From NCBI GenBank assembly GCA_011959805.1, contig BLMC01000013.1, forward strand, positions 1 through 55,508: a DNA stretch of 55,508 bases, given 5' to 3'. The notes under the pieces are model-generated. The model made no database searches. It was not told the DNA's origin and saw nothing but the letters and a program-made list of their open reading frames with translations. Of this stretch, positions 1 through 7,432 are shown in pieces. The position numbers were made by a program, and so were the translations under genes. Origin of the DNA: Lachnospiraceae bacterium (GTDB taxonomy: Bacteria > Bacillota > Clostridia > Lachnospirales > Lachnospiraceae). How positions within the stretch are numbered: position 1 is the stretch's first letter; each line of letters begins with the position of its first letter.

Positions 1-67
1 CCTTAAACGGGATAACAGTACAAACATACTTAATTTCGTCTTTTGTAAGGTCTGTCAAATAATTCAA
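1..67 (-). CDS. 5' end of an unidentified gene (partial, runs off the left edge)
   Basis: On the minus strand a strong ribosome binding site (GGAGGG at 79-74) is followed after six bases by a TTG codon at 67-65, and the frame stays open to the window edge, giving about 22 residues (NYLTDLTKDEIKYVCTVIPF...). The TTG overlaps the TGA stop of the upstream CoiA-like gene (TTGA overlap), the usual arrangement of translationally coupled genes. Too little is present to assign a family. The spacing and overlap make a real gene start likely; the non-ATG start keeps the confidence moderate. Confidence 0.5.
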   Translation of the reverse strand, partial: MNYLTDLTKDEIKYVCTVIPFK

Positions 68-1500
68 AGCAGTCCCTCCTTAATGTATTGTTTAACGACT
101 GTATTAATCCGTCCGCTCCTATAACAGTTTTCCAAGTACGCTAAGACTATTTCGTCTGTTGTGACATCCATGAAATCATCCGGTTCAAATATTTCTGACT
201 GTGGATGATATTTCACTATATCATTTATAAGTTGTCCTGTGTCCATTTTTTCTTTTGAACACGCATACACATATGCTTTTATATGTCCGTTTTTATATCC
301 TACAATCCGATCCGATTCAGAAAGATATACGTTTGAACCTGGATTCAACCGTGTGCATCCATTCTGGTCAAATAAAAAGTAGTCGTACTGATCAGGAATG
401 GTATATCTGTCAGAATATATAGCCACAGGTTCTTCCAGAACTGTTTCCATCCCCAGTTCTCTTTCCTTTTGGATACATATATCAATATTCTTTTCATGTA
501 TAATGATTTCATCTTCAACATGAAGTTTCAGCACATCTCTGTTGATTTCCCGGGCAAAAACATCATCTACATTTATATTTCCATGGGGAATCAATTCAAA
601 GCTTGAATGAACATATACTGTATCTCCAGTACATATTGAACGCGAATTTCTAACATAAATCGGTGGCCATAAAATGCTAAACGATTCTGATGTTTCTATC
701 TGATAATCATGCTTCTGAAAGAAATACCGAACAGAAAATTCTGCTTGTTGTACAGAAAACTTCAGTCCATAAAACACCCTGTTTTCTGTGACAAAAGAAA
801 ACAGCTCTTCTGAGGTGATATACTCTAAAGTTGAAAGTTCCTGCATAGTTTCTTCATACTCAGATATGCCAATATATTCAGTATTTGTATAAAGTAGTGA
901 TGATGTCTGATGCCTGCAGTGTTCATCTTGCGTCCTAACTCTGAATATATTGATTTTCTTCATATCTCTCATTACATCCTGATATGTACAGCTATTAATC
1001 CCGGAATCAAAGGAGACAATATACTGCGTTGAGAATTCCGTGATGGTAAAATAACTTTTTCTGCCCGGAACAAATACTTCTTTACTAAGAGGAATAGAGA
1101 GAAATGGATCAGTGCAATATTTTGAAGATACTATCAGCCTGTTGTTTTCTTTCTCATACGCCTGAAGTTCTTCTTCTGTAAAAGAAGCACAAATCTCGAA
1201 TGTCATTCTGTCCCTGTTAAAATAAAATTCTATATGTCCCTGTTTATGCCTTCTCAAAAGTATTAAATGTTCCACTGTGTCCAACTGTCCAAGATATTGT
1301 TCACATTCTGTATCATTATTTCCTTTTCGATGCCTAAAATGAGGAGAACGCTCACTGCTATCAGCTGCAGCAAGATAAACTTCTTCACCGCAACACAGAC
1401 ATTGGTAACGAAATCGCTCTCCCAAAAAACAATATGAGGATTTTGCAATAACTGCAGCGTCTACCTCACTTTGCAAAACAGCATCAAAAGCTTTATCCAT
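64..1500 (-). CDS. CoiA-like competence-family protein with N-terminal zinc ribbon
   Basis: The protein is about 478 residues. An N-terminal CxxC pair (CLCC, about residue 35 from the chosen start) is followed by PHFRH and by CEQY...EH, the pattern of the zinc-binding N-terminal part of CoiA-family proteins. Those are linked to DNA processing in competence or mobile elements. The remaining ~380 residues match nothing I recognise and may be mostly beta. I chose the ATG at 1500 rather than the upstream one because GGAGAGG lies eight bases before it. It is followed, with overlap, by another gene at 67. Its position inside the element that interrupts uvrB suggests accessory cargo. The molecular role is unknown. 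Confidence 0.6.
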   Translation of the reverse strand: MDKAFDAVLQSEVDAAVIAKSSYCFLGERFRYQCLCCGEEVYLAAADSSERSPHFRHRKGNNDTECEQYLGQLDTVEHLILLRRHKQGHIEFYFNRDRMTFEICASFTEEELQAYEKENNRLIVSSKYCTDPFLSIPLSKEVFVPGRKSYFTITEFSTQYIVSFDSGINSCTYQDVMRDMKKINIFRVRTQDEHCRHQTSSLLYTNTEYIGISEYEETMQELSTLEYITSEELFSFVTENRVFYGLKFSVQQAEFSVRYFFQKHDYQIETSESFSILWPPIYVRNSRSICTGDTVYVHSSFELIPHGNINVDDVFAREINRDVLKLHVEDEIIIHEKNIDICIQKERELGMETVLEEPVAIYSDRYTIPDQYDYFLFDQNGCTRLNPGSNVYLSESDRIVGYKNGHIKAYVYACSKEKMDTGQLINDIVKYHPQSEIFEPDDFMDVTTDEIVLAYLENCYRSGRINTVVKQYIKEGLL

Positions 1501-1615
1501 TCCGTTCCTCTCCTTATTGGTCAAGATCAATCGTATCTATAATAACCATAGATTTTACTATCAAACTCATTCTTTCTGCTTATAATCTCTGTAATTTAGA
1601 ATTAATAGGATACTA

Positions 1616-1822
1616 TTATTCTTCTGGAATAATATCCATGACATCGTCTATTGTACATCCAAGACAAGAACAAATCTTAACCAAAACGCCCACTCGTACA
1701 TCTTCATTTCGTCCAAGCTTTGCCATTGCATTGGTACTAATCTTTGCTGCACGAACCAAATCTGTTTTCATCATATTTCTTTCATTCAGAATAACCCAAA
1801 GCTTATCATAACTGACTGTCAT
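1616..1822 (-). CDS. Short XRE/Cro-type helix-turn-helix regulator
   Basis: A 68-residue protein that is almost entirely one Cro/C1-type HTH domain: DKLWVILNERNM, then KTDLVRAAKIST as the first part of the HTH, and a C-terminal DDVMDIIP that resembles the small YozG-like repressors. The ATG at 1822 has AGGAGG seven bases upstream; the 23 residues before it in the open frame are untranslated leader. It has its own promoter at 1982-2010 and lies upstream of the CoiA-like gene, so it probably autoregulates and controls element genes. The target is inferred, not shown. Confidence 0.8.
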   Translation of the reverse strand: MTVSYDKLWVILNERNMMKTDLVRAAKISTNAMAKLGRNEDVRVGVLVKICSCLGCTIDDVMDIIPEE

Positions 1823-1981
1823 ATTCAGTCCTCCTAAATTGATTGCATGGCAATAAGTATAACTATACAAGTTAACATTAATCTCCAACAAATTTTATTA
1901 GATATACCAATCCTTGAAAAGCTAGATAAATACAGAGTTCTCGGAAAAATAGCATACCTAACTTGAATTTGTTACGGATTA

Positions 1982-2010
1982 ATTATATCATACGCCCTTG
2001 CATCTTTCAA
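1982..2010 (-). promoter_or_regulatory. Sigma-A type promoter for the XRE regulator
   Basis: On the minus strand TTGAAA (2010-2005), a 17-base spacer and TATAAT (1987-1982) match the housekeeping consensus. It lies about 160 bases upstream of the XRE start codon. Confidence 0.6.
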
Positions 2011-2103
2011 CTTGCAATACGCAACATCAAATAGAATCTACTCTTTGTTTTAGGCTTTCTTTTCACCTCATGGGCGATTTGCGGTTTCTGCAACGGTGAT
2101 TTT

Positions 2104-2313
2104 TTATTTACTGGCATAATTTATGTCAATTTTGTAATCACTCTTCTTGTATTCAATCTCCAGACTGTAATCGCCTATCTGCATGGACATTCCATTATCT
2201 ATCGGATAAAACTTTCTTTCCTCTGTATCATAAATAAGAAATTCCTTTATCAGCTGGTGTTGCATCGTTTCCAGAATCTTCCGGATGCAATCATCACAGA
2301 ATAGGGTTTTCAT
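2104..2313 (-). CDS. Small hypothetical protein of the mobile element
   Basis: 69 residues beginning with a CxxC pair (FCDDC, residues 5-9), with a charged C-terminal half (EIEYKKSDYKIDI) that predicts beta strands. The start has only a weak ribosome binding site (CAGG just upstream). It is the last gene of a run of minus-strand genes from 5212 to 2104. No family recognised; the cysteine pair could bind metal. Confidence 0.5.
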   Translation of the reverse strand: MKTLFCDDCIRKILETMQHQLIKEFLIYDTEERKFYPIDNGMSMQIGDYSLEIEYKKSDYKIDINYASK

Positions 2314-2489
2314 CCTGTGGACACTGACAATACCACATCCACGGTCTATCCCAGCATATCCGGTCTGTTGGGGCTGTGAGAAATGTGAATGTGGGTCTAG
2401 CTGACTTCATCACAGCCAAAATTCATGATGGTTCCCCCTCGGTTGCTGTCCGGACTTTCCCCTTTCTCATACAAGTCTAAGGAATAGAA
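2314..2489 (-). other. Interval with a nine-codon reading frame behind a strong ribosome binding site
   Basis: No full gene is visible. At 2426-2397 (minus) a G-rich Shine-Dalgarno (GGGGG, six bases upstream) precedes ATG and the peptide MNFGCDEVS, then a stop. Small Maff2-type proteins of conjugative elements also begin MNFG, so this may be a truncated start of such a gene or a leader peptide. That link is a guess from memory of the family. Confidence 0.25.
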
Positions 2490-2882
2490 CTATTCCGTAT
2501 TGGCACAGACAAGAAGTGCCTGCGCCTGATAGTTGTCCATATAGGTATAACAGGTTTCAGTGGTATTGGGGATATACTGGATAAAGTTCTCTATGCCCTC
2601 TCCATATTCACTGGATGCCAGAGCATACCGGATGCTTTGGGCAATCTCATCATATTTGTCCTTTGTAGCAGATGCCATATAGGTCGCAATCACGCTCATG
2701 GCTTCTTCCACATCCCTTCCGTTCTGATGGGTTATCCGGATATTATTGATTCCTCTTATTATCAAGAAAAATCCTGTTACTCCTATACAGGTTAAAAAAT
2801 TCCAGTACAGGAGCCAGCATTTATCTGATGAACTGTGATGTAATGCTATGTCTATCAAAGTTATGATGATTTTATGCGTCAT
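2490..2882 (-). CDS. Hypothetical single-pass membrane protein
   Basis: 130 residues with a hydrophobic segment at about 23-43 (CWLLYWNFLTCIGVTGFFLI), followed by a soluble C-terminal part rich in A, E, Y and Q. Only a weak ribosome binding site (AAGAGCC) precedes the ATG, and the start could be a little further in. It belongs to the minus-strand cassette of the uvrB-inserted element. No family recognised. Confidence 0.5.
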   Translation of the reverse strand: MTHKIIITLIDIALHHSSSDKCWLLYWNFLTCIGVTGFFLIIRGINNIRITHQNGRDVEEAMSVIATYMASATKDKYDEIAQSIRYALASSEYGEGIENFIQYIPNTTETCYTYMDNYQAQALLVCANTE

Positions 2883-2942
2883 TTCAAGGCTCTTTCAAAA
2901 TGGTGTAGTAAGTGGCCTTGTCGGGCCTTGAAAACATTGATT

Positions 2943-3461
2943 TTACAGGCTTTTCAGGACTTTTTCAAGATACTGATGTGCCACTTTTGCATGGTTCAAA
3001 ATCCGAATAAAAGACTTGTCCTGACTCTCCAACGCCTTTTTATATCCCACTTCTGTCAGAAACAGCCGCATCCTATGCCCTTTATCTCCTATGGGGGATT
3101 CTCTCGAAAGCACATCAAATATAATCATATGCTTCACTTCCGGGTCAAAGCGTTCCAGTGCCATAATGTCATGCCCTTCCAGCTTCTGGGCACCGGACTC
3201 CTGCCTTGCCACAGCAATCATCTCCCCAACGGTCCTTGCTTTCCAGGGCAGGTGATAATTTCTCTGAATGTCGCAGATCAGCTCCCTGCAGTCATCTTCC
3301 GAAAGTTCACGAAGTTTCTTTAACAAATTTTCTGCAGTTGCTTTTATATCATGGTCACGAGTATATCGGCAGAGCACAGCGATCTCCTGTATCGCATCAT
3401 ACCTGTGGCAGCCTTCCAGCTGGAACACCATCCTCTTTTCATCATCAGTCAATGTTATCAT
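2943..3461 (-). CDS. Hypothetical element protein, soluble and helical
   Basis: 172 residues from the ATG at 3461, chosen because GGAGG lies a few bases before it; nine more residues could be read upstream but lack a binding site. The sequence is mostly helical, with many charged residues and two Cys-containing helices near the N-terminus (LEGCHRYDAIQEIAVLCRY) and a C-terminal helix ending in VLKSL. No domain recognised. It sits 48 bases downstream of the next gene in the same orientation and has distinctly higher G+C than the chromosome after 5450, a sign of transfer. Confidence 0.65.
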   Translation of the reverse strand: MITLTDDEKRMVFQLEGCHRYDAIQEIAVLCRYTRDHDIKATAENLLKKLRELSEDDCRELICDIQRNYHLPWKARTVGEMIAVARQESGAQKLEGHDIMALERFDPEVKHMIIFDVLSRESPIGDKGHRMRLFLTEVGYKKALESQDKSFIRILNHAKVAHQYLEKVLKSL

Positions 3462-3509
3462 ATATTTCCTCCAATCCGGCCTGATCACCTAAAAATATCT
3501 TATAGCTAC

Positions 3510-4058
3510 TTATTTTTCTTCCCTGGCTTCCTTATCGTCCGGAAAGAACTTCTCCAGAATGTCGATACTGTCTTTGGACGTATATCCCCACAGGATAGAA
3601 CTGAGTGCGTCAATCGCCTCCCGCCTCCTGCGGTAATAGGTACGGAAACTGATATCCCGGATATGGGGGCGCAGTTTCTCTATGATCTCCTCCACATTTC
3701 GGAGCTGCTGCGGGGAGAGGAAGGAGTAATACAGCAGCCAGTAATAGCTCTCCCCATTTTTATGCTTGGTACGGAGCAGGTCGATAGAGGTATCCAGAAG
3801 TTTCAGCATCCGGTGGCTCCGCTCGATACATTTGGCATGGTGCTCAATGCTGCGGTCTGACAGATCTATCCCGGCCACATAGACGGACTCCAGGAAATCC
3901 TCAATGGAACTCCCATATTCGATCTCAAACCGGCTCCGCACCTGCTGGACGGACAGCTCCAGACTCCACACCACATCCCTGTATTTCTTCAGCAGTTTCC
4001 AGGTATCATGGTACAGTGGGTTATCGGCAATGTTCATTTCTTCCTGATTCTTTTTCAT
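3510..4058 (-). CDS. Hypothetical protein with a possible sigma-like C-terminal helix-turn-helix
   Basis: 182 residues. The segment RPHIRDISFRTYYRRRREAIDAL (about 130-152, spelled here only to mark the place) resembles the recognition helix of ArpU/RinA-type or sigma region 4-like phage and element regulators, where a basic YxxR-rich helix follows a turn. The start overlaps the stop of the upstream gene by four bases (ATGA), so the two are probably translationally coupled. A regulatory role in the element is inferred; no named family could be assigned. Confidence 0.55.
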   Translation of the reverse strand: MKKNQEEMNIADNPLYHDTWKLLKKYRDVVWSLELSVQQVRSRFEIEYGSSIEDFLESVYVAGIDLSDRSIEHHAKCIERSHRMLKLLDTSIDLLRTKHKNGESYYWLLYYSFLSPQQLRNVEEIIEKLRPHIRDISFRTYYRRRREAIDALSSILWGYTSKDSIDILEKFFPDDKEAREEK

Positions 4059-5212
4059 GCCCTGGCACCTCCTTCTCTGCTTTTTTCAGTTGGGGAAAGC
4101 GTCAGCTCAAAGGTGTAGACTGGCTTATCCTCCCCACAGGATACAGTCATTCCAAACCGTACAGCACCTTTCAGTATGTGGGATATATACTCTTCCCTGC
4201 AGACGTCTGATAAAGGATATAACTTATATATGGATTTGGGACACCGGAAACAGGAAATGCCCTGTGCATCAAGGACTTGCGCCATTTTTGTGATGACAGT
4301 TTCCATGTTCGATTTTGAAACGCTGGTTAATTCCTCTGAAACGCATATCTCATGCTCTGTAACAGTAGAATCTTCCTGTGAATCTGTTTCATCCGGCAGT
4401 GCAAGATTGATTTTCAGGACCATGGCAACCTCCTCTTTATCAACAAGGACATCTGATATCTGGAACATGGTAGAAAGGTAGCTATGCAGATAGATCACGC
4501 TGCCTGTCCTTCCGGGGAATGACATGAAAGAGATATAGTCCATGTCGGCAAGCTTTTTTAGTATCCGCCCTGTTGTAGCTTTGGAGATGCCCCAACGGAC
4601 AGCCATTTCACTGTAGGCGGCCAGCGGGGAGCCGGTGCCATTACGGAAATAGACAACGGGACCAATTTCTGAACCCTGTACCTGGCTGTCATTGTAGACA
4701 GCAGACATCCACAGATCCAGCAGGATATCCATTTCAGAGCAGCGGCCGGCGCTGACCAGTTCTGTTGCAATCACAGTCGGCATAAAGAAAAATCCTGTAT
4801 CCTTTTGACAGGGGCAGTTGTAGTCCAACACGGTATTATGTTTTTTCCAGTCACGCACCTTATATTTGACTACCTTTCCCCGGTCAAGGAAAAGATAGGA
4901 TATAAGATGGCGTTTCTGCAATTCATCCAGGATAGAAACTGCCTGGCACTGGAAACGGGTACGGAACCATGCTGTAAGTTCTTTCACGGTGCAGATCCAT
5001 TCACCGGGGTATACCGTATAGCCGATACCGTCTATGCGGAGATAGGAGGTACGGAAATTTGCGTAGTTGCAAAGCACCGTATAGTAAAAAAGGCCGGAAC
5101 CCCCGCTTGTGCGAATGCTCCGGTCTGCCATTAAGTTCTGGATAAACTGCCGGTAGATCCGGCAGCGTGGATAATCCACAATCTGTTTGATCTCTAATTG
5201 ATATTCTGACAT
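4055..5212 (-). CDS. Winged-helix DNA-binding protein of the element, possibly replication initiator-like
   Basis: 385 residues from the ATG at 5212, chosen for GAGGAAA six bases upstream. Two winged-helix-like stretches are visible: residues ~45-120 (a conserved-looking stretch with PGEWICTVKELTAWF, then a helix and DELQKRHLISY) and ~195-240 (YSEMAVRWGISKATTGRILKKLADMDYI), the second a clear HTH with a wing after it. Such tandem winged helices occur in replication initiators and in element regulators. It is the first gene of the coupled cassette running left. The exact role is not known. Confidence 0.6.
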   Translation of the reverse strand: MSEYQLEIKQIVDYPRCRIYRQFIQNLMADRSIRTSGGSGLFYYTVLCNYANFRTSYLRIDGIGYTVYPGEWICTVKELTAWFRTRFQCQAVSILDELQKRHLISYLFLDRGKVVKYKVRDWKKHNTVLDYNCPCQKDTGFFFMPTVIATELVSAGRCSEMDILLDLWMSAVYNDSQVQGSEIGPVVYFRNGTGSPLAAYSEMAVRWGISKATTGRILKKLADMDYISFMSFPGRTGSVIYLHSYLSTMFQISDVLVDKEEVAMVLKINLALPDETDSQEDSTVTEHEICVSEELTSVSKSNMETVITKMAQVLDAQGISCFRCPKSIYKLYPLSDVCREEYISHILKGAVRFGMTVSCGEDKPVYTFELTLSPTEKSREGGARA

Positions 5213-5243
5213 AATGTTTTCCTCATTTCTCATAGTTTTCTGT

Positions 5244-5282
5244 AAAAAAAATCTACAAGACAAATTTCCTATGCCTTGTAGA
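5244..5282 (-). terminator. Intrinsic terminator or attenuator ahead of the winged-helix gene
   Basis: On the minus strand TCTACAAG (5282-5275), a 15-base loop and CTTGTAGA (5259-5252) form an 8-bp stem followed by a run of eight U (5251-5244). It lies between the 49-codon reading frame and the start at 5212, so it either ends the short transcript or attenuates the cassette. Confidence 0.75.
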
Positions 5283-5289
5283 TCATCAT

Positions 5290-5439
5290 TTAGCTCCTAT
5301 ATTCTTCTTTTAAATACTTTCCACGACGAATTTTGTTCACAATTCCTATGATTCCACCCTGTTTTTTCCCTCCATACAGTCCATTTAGTCCACAATATAT
5401 GGTATAAATGAAACCAAATAATACTAGATGTAGTTTCAA
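5290..5439 (-). CDS. 49-residue membrane microprotein at the element boundary
   Basis: A short frame starting with TTG at 5439 behind AAAGGA. The product opens with a hydrophobic helix (LHLVLFGFIYTIYCGL) and ends in a basic tail with GGKKQGG, IVNKIRR and KEEYRS. It begins a few codons after the premature stop of the uvrB fragment, in the same frame, and ends just before the terminator at 5244. The composition (one membrane helix, positive tail, sensible codons) argues for a real gene. Function unknown. Confidence 0.5.
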   Translation of the reverse strand: MKLHLVLFGFIYTIYCGLNGLYGGKKQGGIIGIVNKIRRGKYLKEEYRS

Positions 5440-5451
5440 AAGTCCTTTCGC

Positions 5452-5733
5452 TTAGTAGGACACAAAATATTCTACTGCGTTTTCAGGAAAAAATTCTTTA
5501 AATTCACCATAAAGCTGTCCGGCAAGTGTCTTATTGTGCGCAATTACCAAAGTAGGCTTTTGTAATGCTTGTATAATATTTGCCATTGTAAAAGTTTTGC
5601 CAGAACCCGTAACACCTAGTAAAGTCTGGAATTGGTTGCCTTCCTGAAAGCCTTTTACAAGCTTTGCAATCGCCTCAGGCTGATCACCGGTAGGCTGATA
5701 TTCACTGTGTAGTTTAAACAACATAGGACTCAA
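5452..5733 (-). pseudogene. uvrB: uvrB 5' fragment, cut by element insertion
   Basis: The 93 residues are the unmistakable N-terminus of UvrB, the excision-repair helicase subunit: [14 protein letters not shown], the Walker A box [10 protein letters not shown], and [17 protein letters not shown]...NAVEYFVSY. In intact UvrB the next residues are YDYYQPE; here the frame stops at TAC TAA and unrelated sequence follows. About 570 residues, including helicase motifs II-VI and the UvrA- and UvrC-contacting parts, are missing from the window. Translation could begin at TTG 5733 (four bases after GGAGG) or ATG 5724. The rest of the gene may lie across the element, beyond the left edge. Confidence 0.9.
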
Positions 5734-6059
5734 TTCACCTCCATTAATCTATCGCAAAAAGTTTACTAAAACGATGCAAACTTCATACAATTTCTCTTGA
5801 TAATTCAGATTGAATGATACCATAAAATCATATGTTTGTACAGACTCTAACAAAGAAAATCCAAATATTTGTTCACCAATTTTTTTCGCATTGTAATCTA
5901 TACTAGATTTGTTACAAAATAATATACTCTTAACATCCGTATTTCTGTATGTGCGCAAAAAATTTTACATATTCTCTTTTCATTTCCATAAAATAGTATT
6001 AAAATAGATTTATCTTTTAATACAATAAAACAACTGCAACAGGAAAGGAGAACCACAAA
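5734..6059. other. Divergent intergenic region between uvrB and the acidic membrane protein
   Basis: An AT-rich 326-base interval that must hold the promoters of the divergent uvrB and 6060 genes. GGAGGTGAA at ~5735-5743 (minus) serves uvrB, and AAAGGAG at ~6043-6049 serves the plus-strand gene. A 69-codon frame on the minus strand (5958-5749) has no ribosome binding site and no protein-like composition, and I do not accept it as a gene. Confidence 0.4.
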
Positions 6060-6590
6060 ATGGCTAAGAAATTTAGCAAACTTGTTTTATTCAGTGCCCT
6101 CGCCGGTGCTGCAGCTGCTGGAACCTACTATTATCTTCATAAGAAAACAACCTCTTCCGAGGATGAACTTGAAGACTTTGATGATTTTGACGATTTTGAC
6201 GAGGATCTTGATGATGAAGACTTCTCTTCTGACTCTGTAAATTCCACAGGCAGCAAAAACCGCCCATATGTATCCATTGATATAGACAACGCAAAAGAAA
6301 TTATTGGTGAGAAAGTAATCGAGACACTCGATAAGACTAAAGAAAAATTGGAACATCTTAATGTATCGGAAAAAATTGATAAGGCAAAAGAAATCATCAG
6401 CGAGATGACTTCCCCTTCTGTTGAACCTGTCTACACACAGGTAAATATGTCTTCTACCCCAACTTCTGACGCAGCAACTTCTGAGAATGTTCCTACAGGA
6501 TCTGTCTCTGTTACCTATGCAGAATCTTCTAATTCTGAAGAAACCTCCGAAGAATTTTTTGACGATTCTGAGGTAAAGTCAGTCGAGTAG
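6060..6590 (+). CDS. Acidic, N-terminally anchored protein of unknown function
   Basis: 176 residues, starting eight bases after AAAGGAG. Residues 7-24 form a hydrophobic segment (LVLFSALAGAAAAGTYYY) that can serve as a membrane anchor. It is followed by a striking Asp/Glu/Phe run (EDELEDFDDFDDFDEDL, about 34-50), a helical stretch with repeated EKxxEKL/IDKAKEII motifs (~75-120), and a Ser/Thr/Glu-rich tail. The helical part resembles LEA/YtxH-like repeats. An extracytoplasmic or envelope-associated role is inferred; no family assigned. Confidence 0.7.
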   Translation: MAKKFSKLVLFSALAGAAAAGTYYYLHKKTTSSEDELEDFDDFDDFDEDLDDEDFSSDSVNSTGSKNRPYVSIDIDNAKEIIGEKVIETLDKTKEKLEHLNVSEKIDKAKEIISEMTSPSVEPVYTQVNMSSTPTSDAATSENVPTGSVSVTYAESSNSEETSEEFFDDSEVKSVE

Positions 6591-6610
6591 AGAAGATTTT
6601 TCTTTCCATT

Positions 6611-6668
6611 TTCTGCGTGACCCGTATTTTACTTTCATCGCATTTCTCTAATACACGGGCACGCAGAA
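6611..6668. terminator. Inverted repeat between convergent genes
   Basis: Arms 6611-6625 (TTCTGCGTG and CCCGT with one bulged A between) and 6655-6668 pair over 14 bases with a loop of about 29 bases. It sits between the converging 6060 gene and the HAD gene, where a bidirectional terminator is expected. Neither side has a clear U-run, so termination is only a possibility. Confidence 0.45.
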
Positions 6669-6697
6669 TAAGAAGGTTTCGGAAACTACACAACTTT

Positions 6698-7351
6698 TTA
6701 TTGGAATAAAAACTGTTCTAATTCTTTCACACTTGTAAAGTACACATCACTGTTTTTTCTCATAAACTCCCGAATCTCTGGAATCTCATTCGCCCATCCT
6801 GCTCCGACAAAGGGTACTCCATAAGCCTTGGCCATATCATATCCAGGTTTTAGGTCATCTACCATAACCATCTCTTCTGGTTTTAAGTTATACTTTTGTG
6901 CAATCATATCCAGTGCATATGTACTAGGTTTTCTCTGTTCTGGTAGACATTCCCAGCCAAAGACCATATCTGGAAGAGGAAGGTGGTTACTCTCATAATC
7001 CCTTCGGATATTGAAATCATAAGAGTGTGATATCACACAAACAATCCCCCCTAGTGCCTTCTGCTGCTCAATAATCTCCTTTATTCCAGTATATGCTTGT
7101 GCTGTGTGCCCCGATACATAATTTCGCCAGCATTCAACTTCCACTTCAAGTTCCTGATCAGTCATGCCAAGCTTGTCCACACAGTATGAGATAAACCCTG
7201 GATCAAAGTTTTCTCGAAAATAGTCGTCGAGCGAGATTGTCACGCCTGGTCTAAGTATTTTTAGCGCCTCCAAAAATGCTGGATAATGAATTGTTGCAGT
7301 GCTATTCACAACGGTATCATCGTGGTCTAATATAAGACATTTATATCTCAT
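6698..7351 (-). CDS. HAD-superfamily hydrolase (phosphoglycolate phosphatase-like)
   Basis: 217 residues from the ATG at 7351, which has GGAAAGGA about seven bases upstream. Motif I is LDHDDTVVNS (DxD nucleophile and acid/base), a Ser in VISHS serves as motif II, a Lys in RKPST as motif III and MVDDLKPG as motif IV, with a helical cap domain between motifs I and II. This is the layout of subfamily I HAD phosphatases, which hydrolyse small phosphorylated metabolites; the substrate cannot be told. It follows glnS by about 80 bases in the same orientation and could be co-transcribed with it. Confidence 0.85.
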   Translation of the reverse strand: MRYKCLILDHDDTVVNSTATIHYPAFLEALKILRPGVTISLDDYFRENFDPGFISYCVDKLGMTDQELEVEVECWRNYVSGHTAQAYTGIKEIIEQQKALGGIVCVISHSYDFNIRRDYESNHLPLPDMVFGWECLPEQRKPSTYALDMIAQKYNLKPEEMVMVDDLKPGYDMAKAYGVPFVGAGWANEIPEIREFMRKNSDVYFTSVKELEQFLFQ

Positions 7352-7432
7352 TTTATTTTTCCTTTCCAAAAAACTGTGCAAAAATTATCTGCATGGCAAT
7401 TCTTGCTATTGGGGGACAGTTTCAAAATATCC

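Noticed and set aside
2874..3323. Plus-strand frames opposite the 2943-3461 and 3510-4058 genes
   Set aside because: They mirror well-supported minus-strand genes with proper Shine-Dalgarno sites and carry no recognisable domain.
5749..5958. 69-codon minus-strand frame between uvrB and the 6060 gene
   Set aside because: No ribosome binding site, AT-driven composition, and it covers the region where the uvrB promoter should be.
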